Below are positions 1 to 4,583 of a DNA stretch of 5,716 nucleotides, piece after piece. Made by a program: the position numbers and the translations under genes. Within the stretch, counting starts at the first letter, position 1. The number at the start of each line of letters is the position of its first letter. Source of the DNA: Thermoplasmata archaeon (GTDB lineage: Archaea > Thermoplasmatota > Thermoplasmata > Lutacidiplasmatales > UBA184); NCBI GenBank assembly GCA_030038885.1, contig JASHQY010000024.1:1-5716 (forward strand), written 5' to 3'. The notes beneath the pieces were generated by a model, which ran no database searches, was not told the origin of the DNA, and saw nothing but the letters and a program-made list of their open reading frames with translations.

Positions 1-333
1 TACCGCGGCCTCCTCCACGTCGCGCCCGGCGCGACCGGCGTCAAGGCGGCGGTCCGGTGCGACGCGCTCCTGCCCGACGCGACCGGCCGGTCGGACACCT
101 ACCCGTACAACGAGATCCACGAGGAGGACGCGACGATCACCCACGAGGCGGTCGTCGGCAAGATCGGGGAGGAGCAGATCTTCTACCTGATGAGCCGCGG
201 CCTCAACGAGTCCGACGCGATCCACCTGATCCTCATGGGCTTCCTCGCGGAGTTCTCGAAGGAGCTCCCGATCGACTACGCGATCGAGCTGAACCGCCTG
301 ATCCAGCTCGAGATGACCGGCGCGGTCGGGTGA
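1..333 (+). CDS. sufB: SufB, Fe-S cluster scaffold subunit (C-terminal part, 5' truncated)
   Basis: This is the last 110 codons of SufB, open from base 1 and ending at TGA 331-333; the start lies outside the window. SufB is the scaffold subunit of the cytosolic SufBCD complex, which builds Fe-S clusters using the SufC ATPase. What is seen: a CDALLPD stretch (Cys20 of the fragment), a TYPYNEI segment, THEAVVGKIGEEQIFY (His48, Glu49) and the LMSRGLNESDAIHLILMGF segment, ending in a helix with LNRLIQLEM. This matches the C-terminal beta-helix and helical tail of the SufB family. From family knowledge, Cys20 and Glu49 correspond to the E. coli residues Cys405 and Glu434 of the sulfur-transfer and assembly path. 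The gene is convergent with the sufD-side genes, and its last 101 bp are overlapped antisense by the gene ending at 233. Identification as SufB rather than SufD rests on the CDALL and THEA residues. Confidence 0.95.
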   Translation, partial: YRGLLHVAPGATGVKAAVRCDALLPDATGRSDTYPYNEIHEEDATITHEAVVGKIGEEQIFYLMSRGLNESDAIHLILMGFLAEFSKELPIDYAIELNRLIQLEMTGAVG

Positions 334-676
334 GCTGGCTCCGGGCGGCCGCCCGGTCGTCCGGGTCCTTCGACCGCCGCGGCACGCGGGGCCGGTCCGT
401 GTGCGACTTCACGAGGTCGATGACCGCGAGCATCGTCGCGTAGCCCAGGTTCACGTTCTCCGCGAGCGGGCCGGGAGACCGGCCGGTGGGGTCCCGCATC
501 CGGGCGAGCGCGGCGTCGAGGAGCTCGCGCGCGGTCTCGATGCTCATCGGGTCGATCACGTGCGGCGACGGCGCCGGAAGTCCGTCGCGCAGCTGGACCA
601 GCGTGGCGGTGAACCCGGCGGCGAGGGCCGCGAGCTCGGGGACGGAGTGCGCCGCGGGGTCCCGGATCAGCGGCAT
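233..676 (-). CDS. Uncharacterised 147-residue protein downstream of sufD
   Basis: I do not recognise a family. The ATG at 676 lies 25 nt after the sufD stop on the same strand, so co-transcription with sufD is likely. No strong Shine-Dalgarno is visible (only a GGGGA about 13 nt upstream), and no other start codon is in frame between the sufD stop and this ATG. Residues 1-95 look like a real soluble helical protein: SVPELAALAAGFTATLVQL (11-29), a Pro-rich turn, SIETARELLDAALARM (45-60) and ENVNLGYATMLAVIDLVK (73-90). Codons end almost always in G or C. There is no signal peptide, membrane segment or Cys residue. From about residue 96 the chain becomes Arg/Ser/Pro-rich, and residues 116-147 are read antisense from the sufB 3' end, so the tail may be unstructured. 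Context suggests, but does not show, a role with the Suf system. The open frame on the opposite strand here is Arg-rich and less convincing. Confidence 0.65.
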   Translation of the reverse strand: MPLIRDPAAHSVPELAALAAGFTATLVQLRDGLPAPSPHVIDPMSIETARELLDAALARMRDPTGRSPGPLAENVNLGYATMLAVIDLVKSHTDRPRVPRRSKDPDDRAAARSQLTRPRRSSRAGSGGSARSRSRSGAPSRTPRGSP

Positions 677-701
677 GCCCGAGCGGTCCCCGGTCGGTCC
701 G

Positions 702-2102
702 CTAGCGGAGCTTCGCGTCGAAGCGCCACTCGGGCGCCGCGTCGGACCCGGTGACCTCGAGCGCCGGCAGGTTCGGGAACTCCTCCCGCTGCCACACGAT
801 CTCCTCGCCGTCCCAGCGCGCCGCCAGCTTCGGATAGAGGATCTCGCGGAGGCTCGAGATCGGCGAGCGGTCGAGCACGTACGAGAGGTACGCTTCCCCG
901 ATCATCCGCACGGCGGTCGACGGGTCCAGTCCCCGGGACTCGACGTAGAAGACCTTCTCCGGGTCGACCGGGGCGACCGACGTCGAGTGGGTCGCCTTCA
1001 CGTCACGGCACAGGATCTCGAGGATCGGGATCGTGTCCGAGCGGGCGCCGGGCGAGAGCAGCATCGCGTGCTCGCTGATCACGACGACCGTCTTCGCCGC
1101 CCCCGGCTCGATGCGCACGAGGCCGCGGCTCATCCCCCGCGACGTGTCGCGGAAGACCCCGCGGGTGATCGACTGGGCGTGGGTGTCGGTCGCGACGTGG
1201 GTCAGGTCGACCGAGCTGTCGAACGCCTGGTCCTTCGCGCCGTAGAACGTCTGGAAGTCCTCGACGTTCGACCCCCGGCCCGAGAGGGTCGTGTGGTTGC
1301 GGATCTTCGTCCGGAACCCGCCGAGCCCGCTCCACAACCACGCGAGGCGGCCCTCCTCCCCCGTGGTCGCGGTCCGGCGGTAGACCGCGACCGTCTGGAG
1401 GTCGGGCGCATGGACCGTGACGAACGCGGTCTTCGATCGGCTCCCGAGATCGAGGTCCGTGCTGGAGGCGTAGAGGCGCTGCCCGGCCGGGATCCCCGGG
1501 GTCGCGAAGACCTCCTCGGTGAACAGGAGCTGCGTGTGCGCGCCGGTGCGGACCGCCCGGCGCACCGAGATCGCCTCGTGCGGGGTCGAGAGCACCGTGA
1601 GGTCCTGCACCCGCACCGGGGCGGTGCACGACTCGGGGATCTCGAGCTCGTAGCCGCGGTTCAGGAGGGCGACCGAGAGCGCGGAGAGCTTGTCCTCGGG
1701 CGCTTCGGCGCCCCGGACGAAGCGGGGGAGCTCCGCCGCCGGATCCTTCCAGATCTCGGCGAGCGTGCGGACCCGCACGCCGGCCGCGTGGAGCTCGGGG
1801 GGCACCTCGACCTGGGTGCCCGACGCGTCGAACACCACGCGCACCGCACCGGGCACCGGCGGGGGCAGCGGGACCGGCGAGCCGCTCGCCTGGCCCACGT
1901 CGAGGTCGGCGAGGTCGACGTTCGAGAAGTACCCGTAGCCGCGGAAGAGCGGGTTCGGCTCGATCGGGAACCGGCGGAACCGCTCGTACGCGTCGGCCCG
2001 CGCGGCGGCGAACGGCTTCGGATCCAGGAGCCCGCGGGAGAGGTCGTGGACCTGGTCGGCGGACAGCCACTGATCGAACCGCGGCGCGGCGACGGCGGCC
2101 AT
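702..2102 (-). CDS. sufD: SufD, Fe-S cluster assembly complex subunit
   Basis: Complete 466-residue SufB/SufD-family protein, of normal SufD length. SufD pairs with SufB in the SufBC2D complex, where Fe-S clusters are built at the subunit interface. Seen: an N-terminal helical segment (residues about 8-55) with the PNPLFRGYGYFSN motif; a long beta-helix core (about 85-340); and the family's C-terminal signature SEHAMLLSPGARSDTIPILEI (343-363), CRDVKATHSTSV (365-376) and VFYVESRGLD (384-393), then helices to about 428. His372 matches the essential SufD His360 of E. coli; the Cys two residues before that His in E. coli is Ala370 here. The SufB Cys and THEA motifs are absent, which favours SufD. 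The ATG at 2102 fits a leaderless transcript, because a TATA-like box lies 26 nt upstream. It is transcribed divergently from sufU and convergently to sufB. SufD-like SufB paralogues are the main alternative name. Confidence 0.93.
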   Translation of the reverse strand: MAAVAAPRFDQWLSADQVHDLSRGLLDPKPFAAARADAYERFRRFPIEPNPLFRGYGYFSNVDLADLDVGQASGSPVPLPPPVPGAVRVVFDASGTQVEVPPELHAAGVRVRTLAEIWKDPAAELPRFVRGAEAPEDKLSALSVALLNRGYELEIPESCTAPVRVQDLTVLSTPHEAISVRRAVRTGAHTQLLFTEEVFATPGIPAGQRLYASSTDLDLGSRSKTAFVTVHAPDLQTVAVYRRTATTGEEGRLAWLWSGLGGFRTKIRNHTTLSGRGSNVEDFQTFYGAKDQAFDSSVDLTHVATDTHAQSITRGVFRDTSRGMSRGLVRIEPGAAKTVVVISEHAMLLSPGARSDTIPILEILCRDVKATHSTSVAPVDPEKVFYVESRGLDPSTAVRMIGEAYLSYVLDRSPISSLREILYPKLAARWDGEEIVWQREEFPNLPALEVTGSDAAPEWRFDAKLR

Positions 2103-2124
2103 CAGATTTACACACGCGGGGGTG

Positions 2125-2132
2125 CTTATAAG
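2125..2132 (-). promoter_or_regulatory. TATA-like box of sufD (leaderless promoter)
   Basis: CTTATAAG stands alone in GC-rich DNA. Its centre is about 26 nt upstream of the sufD ATG, the usual archaeal TATA-to-start-site distance, so the transcript probably begins at or next to the ATG. No Shine-Dalgarno precedes the ATG, which agrees with a leaderless mRNA. The octamer is itself palindromic, so orientation is assigned from the distance to sufD; the + strand has no gene start at a matching distance. Confidence 0.65.
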
Positions 2133-2196
2133 AAATGCTCCCCGGAGCCACGTCCCTCGCGCCGGAAGTTCGAGGCGGCGCGGGGGCCGCTCCCGA

Positions 2197-2202
2197 TTTA
2201 TA
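2197..2202 (+). promoter_or_regulatory. TATA box of sufU
   Basis: TTTATA, within GATTTATAC, is an archaeal-type box. Counting about 26 nt from its centre puts the start of transcription near 2225-2226. That leaves a leader of about 12 nt, just long enough to hold the GAGGAGG ribosome binding site before the ATG at 2238. The box is on the opposite side of the sufD/sufU intergenic region from the sufD box, so the two genes appear to have separate divergent promoters. Confidence 0.65.
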
Positions 2203-2207
2203 CGGTG

Positions 2208-2222
2208 GCCCGGTCACCGGGC
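2208..2222. promoter_or_regulatory. Candidate operator palindrome between the sufU TATA box and start site
   Basis: GCCCGGT-C-ACCGGGC is a perfect 7-bp inverted repeat around a single central base. It starts 5 bp downstream of the sufU TATA box and ends just before the predicted transcription start. Archaeal repressors commonly bind there and block RNA polymerase recruitment. No copy was noticed at the sufD promoter or the other promoters here. The arms are GC-only apart from one T/A pair, so in this GC-rich DNA a chance occurrence is possible. No regulator gene is in the window. Confidence 0.35.
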
Positions 2223-2226
2223 GGTC

Positions 2227-2233
2227 GAGGAGG
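2227..2233 (+). promoter_or_regulatory. Strong ribosome binding site of sufU
   Basis: GAGGAGG ends 4 nt before the ATG at 2238. It is the clearest Shine-Dalgarno in the window and fixes the sufU start. The same frame is open far upstream, so without this site the start would be ambiguous. Confidence 0.8.
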
Positions 2234-2237
2234 ATCG

Positions 2238-2642
2238 ATGGCCTACGACATGTACCAGGAGGTCATCCTCCAGCACTACCGGACGCCCCGGAACTTCGGA
2301 CCGCTCGAGGGGGCGGACCACGTCGGGGAGGAGTCGAACCCGCTCTGCGGCGACCACATCACGCTGAGGCTGCGCGTCGACCCGGCGACCCAGACGATCC
2401 GGGAGGTGCGCTTCGAGGGCGACGGATGCGCGATCAGTGTCGCGAGCGCGTCGATGCTCACCGAGAAGCTCGCCGGCCTCTCGCTCGAGGACGCGGGTCG
2501 TCTCACGCGGGACGACGTGCTGAAGAACCTCGGGATCCCGCTCTCTCCGGTGCGCATGAAGTGCGCGCTGACGGGGTTCGCGGCGCTCGGCCACGCGCTC
2601 CACCCGACCCCGGCGAGCGCGACCGCACCGCCGTCCGCGTAG
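2238..2642 (+). CDS. sufU: SufU/IscU-type Fe-S cluster scaffold or sulfur-transfer protein
   Basis: 134-residue protein of the IscU/SufU (NifU N-terminal) fold. Such proteins take sulfur from a cysteine desulfurase and either assemble a cluster or pass the sulfur to SufB. Seen: YQEVILQHYRTPRNFG (6-21), NPLCGD (Cys37, Asp39), FEGDGCAISVASASML (Cys64) and VRMKCALTGFAAL (Cys109). The three Cys plus Asp39 form the family's Zn/cluster ligand set. The N-terminal half and the GDGCAIS and KCAL motifs read like SufU. However, only 44 residues separate Cys64 from Cys109, so the insert of roughly 20 residues typical of Bacillus-type SufU is missing, and LSPVR before KC resembles the IscU chaperone-binding LPPVK. 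The start is set by the GAGGAGG site at 2227-2233. The Ala/Pro/Ser-rich last 12 residues are probably a flexible tail. It is divergent from sufD and upstream of a ferredoxin. IscU is the alternative name; no hscA or hscB is visible. Confidence 0.9.
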   Translation: MAYDMYQEVILQHYRTPRNFGPLEGADHVGEESNPLCGDHITLRLRVDPATQTIREVRFEGDGCAISVASASMLTEKLAGLSLEDAGRLTRDDVLKNLGIPLSPVRMKCALTGFAALGHALHPTPASATAPPSA

Positions 2643-2662
2643 CGCCCCGCGGCCGCGCGCGC

Positions 2663-2669
2663 TTTAATA
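2663..2669 (+). promoter_or_regulatory. TATA-like box of the ferredoxin / radical SAM operon
   Basis: TTTAATA is the only A/T-rich cluster in the 81-bp gap between sufU and the ferredoxin gene. A start site about 26 nt downstream would fall near 2692, giving a leader of about 32 nt. This suggests that the ferredoxin and radical SAM genes have their own promoter rather than relying on sufU read-through. A GGGGG run at 2695-2699 lies too far from the ATG to be a normal Shine-Dalgarno. Confidence 0.5.
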
Positions 2670-2723
2670 CGATGCCGCCGGTGGAACGGCCGAAGGGGGA
2701 TCCCGTCCCGCGAGCTCCGGCCG

Positions 2724-2924
2724 ATGATCGAGATCGACCCCGACATCTGCGTGCTCTGCGGTCTCTGCACCGGGGTCTGCCCGCCGAACGCGATGGTCCT
2801 GACGCCGACACGGCTCGAGGTCCTGCCGAGCTGCACCGACTGCGGTTGGTGCGTTCCCTACTGCCCCGTGGGCGCGATCTCGGGCGGCCGGCCGATCGTC
2901 CGGCGACGGCGGTCCGATGACTGA
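2724..2924 (+). CDS. 2[4Fe-4S] ferredoxin
   Basis: 66-residue low-potential electron carrier of the bacterial-type dicluster ferredoxin family, presumably cytosolic. The first cluster motif is CVLCGLCTGVCP (Cys9, 12, 15, 19) and the second is CTDCGWCVPYCPVGAI (Cys37, 40, 43, 47). By the usual crossed pattern, each cluster takes three Cys from one motif and the last Cys from the other. A basic tail (RPIVRRRR, 56-63) follows the second motif and is not part of the core fold; it could be a docking patch. The ATG at 2724 gives the canonical MIEIDPDIC beginning; no convincing Shine-Dalgarno precedes it. The 3' end overlaps the radical SAM gene by 8 nt, so the two are probably translated together, and this ferredoxin is the natural candidate for supplying the electrons needed to cleave S-adenosylmethionine. 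Its clusters would be built by the neighbouring Suf proteins. Confidence 0.93.
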   Translation: MIEIDPDICVLCGLCTGVCPPNAMVLTPTRLEVLPSCTDCGWCVPYCPVGAISGGRPIVRRRRSDD

Positions 2925-4359
2925 GCGCGCGACCCGCCGGTCCGACGCACCGCCGCGGGTGCTGCTGGTCGACCCGTACCTCGCGCGCGAGGACCCGATG
3001 GAGCGCAAGTTCGTCGAGCTCTACCCGTCGCTCGGCCTGCTGACGCTCGGCGCGTACCTCCGCGCGCAGGGGATCGAGGTCGCGATGACCGACCTCACGT
3101 TCGCGCGGGACGCGCGGCCCGTGACCGCGCGGCTCCGGGCGTTCCGTCCGCACGTGGTCGGCGTGCACACGAAGACCCTCACCCAGCCGCGGGCGGTCGA
3201 GATCGCCGAGCGCGCGCGGGCCGAGGGCGCGTTCTCGGTCGCGGGCGGTCCCGACGCCGCGACGCGGCCGGGCGAGTACCTCGCCGCGGGGTTCGACGCG
3301 GTCGTCCCGGGCGAGGGCGAGGGGACGCTGGTCGAGCTCGCGCGGCGGGTCCGCTCGGGCGGCGATCCCGCGGGGCTCGCCGGGGTCACGGTGCGGCGCG
3401 ACGGGCGCGTCGTTCGGGGCCCTCCGCGGCCGTTCCTCCGGGACCTCGACGCGCTGCCCCTGCCGGCGTGGGACCTCGTCGACATGGAGGAGTACCTCGG
3501 ACGCTGGCAGCGGTCGACCGGCGAGCGGCGCGCCGCGGTCCTCACGTCGCGCGGGTGCCCGTTCGACTGCTCCTGGTGCTCGAAACCGACCTTCGGGCGC
3601 ACGTTCCGCCAGCAGTCGCCCGAGCGCGTCCTCTCCGAACTCCGGGCGCTCGCGGAGCGCTACCGCGTGAACTACGTCCGGTTCTGCGACGACGTGTTCG
3701 GGGTCTCGCGCGCCTGGATCGACCGGCTCCTCCGCCTCCTCGAGACCGAGCGCCTCGACCTCCGGTGGGAGTGCCTCGCGCGCGTCGATCTCCTGAAGCC
3801 CGAGCTGTTGAAGCGGATGCGCCAGGTCGGCCTCGAGCGCGTCTACGTCGGCGTCGAGTCCGGGAGCCAGAAGATGCTCGACCTCATGAACCGCGGCACC
3901 CGGCTCGCCCAGGTCGAGCGGACCGCCGAGGCCCTGCGGCGAGAGGGCGTCCGCCAGTTCTGGTTCCTGATGCTCGGCTATCCCGGGGAGACGCTCGACG
4001 ACATCGAGCAGACCCTCCAACTGTTCCGCAAGTTCAGTCCCGAGGAGTACTCCGTCTCGATCGCGGTCCCGGTCCCCGGCACCCGGTTCTACGACCACGT
4101 GAAGGACCGGCTGACCGGGCGGGCGCGGGCCTCCCGCGGCGCCGGGGGCACGAGCCTCCTCTACGAGGCCGCCTACCCCGAGGTGCTGTACCGGTGGGAG
4201 CAGGCCCGCTTCGGGCTCGAGGCGGCGCTCGGCAAGGCGCGCGACCGGATCTCGCCGCGGGTCGTCGAGCGGATCGGACGCGCGGCCGACCGCTTCCATG
4301 CGGCGGTCGCCACCCCGCTCCTGGTCGGCAAAAAGCCGCCGGTCCGCGCCGCCCCGTAG
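2917..4359 (+). CDS. B12-binding-domain radical SAM protein, substrate unknown
   Basis: 480-residue enzyme of the B12-binding radical SAM superfamily (the broad group containing BchE, HpnP and many methylases). Domain 1 (about residues 13-165) is a Rossmann-like cobalamin-binding fold: VLLVDPYL, YPSLGLLTLGAYLRAQGIEV (36-55), VVGVHT and GGPDAATRPGEYLAAGFDAVV (110-130) followed by PGEGEGTL. The classical DxHxxG cobalt-ligand motif is not visible, as is common in this class. Domain 2 (about 205-395) is the radical SAM barrel: RGCPFDCSWC (Cys214, 218, 221) holds the 4Fe-4S cluster; VYVGVESGS (309-317), GYPGET (354-359) and VPVPGTRFYD (384-393) are superfamily motifs. Residues 420-480 form a basic helical tail. 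The ATG overlaps the ferredoxin stop, so the pair is probably co-translated. Reaction and substrate cannot be read from the sequence; methylation, cyclisation or C-C bond formation on a lipid, tetrapyrrole or other product are all possible. Confidence 0.9.
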   Translation: MTERATRRSDAPPRVLLVDPYLAREDPMERKFVELYPSLGLLTLGAYLRAQGIEVAMTDLTFARDARPVTARLRAFRPHVVGVHTKTLTQPRAVEIAERARAEGAFSVAGGPDAATRPGEYLAAGFDAVVPGEGEGTLVELARRVRSGGDPAGLAGVTVRRDGRVVRGPPRPFLRDLDALPLPAWDLVDMEEYLGRWQRSTGERRAAVLTSRGCPFDCSWCSKPTFGRTFRQQSPERVLSELRALAERYRVNYVRFCDDVFGVSRAWIDRLLRLLETERLDLRWECLARVDLLKPELLKRMRQVGLERVYVGVESGSQKMLDLMNRGTRLAQVERTAEALRREGVRQFWFLMLGYPGETLDDIEQTLQLFRKFSPEEYSVSIAVPVPGTRFYDHVKDRLTGRARASRGAGGTSLLYEAAYPEVLYRWEQARFGLEAALGKARDRISPRVVERIGRAADRFHAAVATPLLVGKKPPVRAAP

Positions 4360-4368
4360 CGCCGGGCG

Positions 4369-4488
4369 TCAGGCGCGGCCCGAGCGCGGGTGGGTCGGGC
4401 ACGGACGGCCCAGCCGGCAGAACCGGCACTTCTCGGGCGGGACCGGCGGGATCGGCTTGCGGAGCCGTCCGTACTTGCGGCGGGGCAT
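4369..4488 (-). CDS. 39-residue basic Cys/His-rich micro-protein, possible zinc binder
   Basis: I found this short gene by reading the - strand between the radical SAM gene and the reductase; I recognise no family. Residues 1-11 are basic (MPRRKYGRLRK), residues 12-19 are Pro-rich (PIPPVPPE), and residues 21-33 read CRFCRLGRPCPTH. Cys21, Cys24, Cys30 and His33 form a CxxC-x5-CxxH array that could hold one zinc ion, as in treble-clef or zinc-ribbon knuckles. A basic N-terminus would suit contact with RNA or DNA; this is inference. Support for a real gene: GGGGAG ends 5 nt before the ATG, the gene sits neatly in the gap with its stop 9 nt from the radical SAM stop, third codon positions are nearly all G or C, and paired CxxC/CxxH spacing is unlikely in random high-GC frames. 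A weak TATA-like CCTTGAAGG lies about 35 nt upstream of the ATG (4519-4527). Confidence 0.6.
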   Translation of the reverse strand: MPRRKYGRLRKPIPPVPPEKCRFCRLGRPCPTHPRSGRA

Positions 4489-4493
4489 GCGGG

Positions 4494-4499
4494 CTCCCC
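4494..4499 (-). promoter_or_regulatory. Ribosome binding site of the 39-codon gene
   Basis: GGGGAG on the - strand ends 5 nt before the ATG at 4488. Its GGAG-like core fits the archaeal anti-Shine-Dalgarno, and its position supports this ATG as a true start. Confidence 0.5.
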
Positions 4500-4554
4500 G
4501 GCCAGGGACCGCGGCGGGCCTTCAAGGTGGCGGGTCCCGCGCGCGAGCGGGAAC

Positions 4555-4561
4555 GTTTTGA
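4555..4561 (+). promoter_or_regulatory. Weak TATA-like box of the aldo/keto reductase gene
   Basis: GTTTTGA is the most A/T-rich stretch in the divergent gap 4489-4583. Its centre lies about 26 nt before the GTG at 4584, the same geometry as at sufD, so a leaderless transcript starting at this GTG is likely. The match to TTTATA is poor, hence the moderate confidence. Confidence 0.45.
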
Positions 4562-4583
4562 GGCCCTCCGACCCGTACCCCGC

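Noticed and set aside
57..443. + strand open frame within the sufB 3' end
   Set aside because: Arg/Pro/Asp-rich shadow of sufB in another frame.
401..754. + strand open frame opposite the unknown gene downstream of sufD
   Set aside because: Arg-rich with no hydrophobic pattern; the - strand reading has helical patterning and sits directly after sufD.
2137..2148. GCTCC-CC-GGAGC inverted repeat upstream of the sufD TATA-like box
   Set aside because: Five-base GC-rich arms are expected by chance here; position alone (about 40 nt upstream of the start) is not enough to call an activator site.
486..2237. Long + strand open frame antisense to sufD, continuous and in frame with sufU
   Set aside because: It is Arg/Asp/Glu/Pro-rich shadow sequence of sufD in GC-rich DNA; the family match begins only at 2238, where a strong ribosome binding site lies.
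2672..2674. ATG close to the TATA-like box as a possible ferredoxin start
   Set aside because: It is in a different frame from the ferredoxin and lies upstream of the predicted transcription start.
2503..4299. 598-codon - strand open frame opposite sufU, the ferredoxin and the radical SAM gene
   Set aside because: Low-complexity Arg/Pro/Glu/Ala translation with no motif, lying antisense to three genes with clear family motifs.
3468..4583. In-frame upstream extension of the aldo/keto reductase
   Set aside because: It overlaps the radical SAM gene in another frame, is Arg/Pro-rich, and is not part of the reductase fold.
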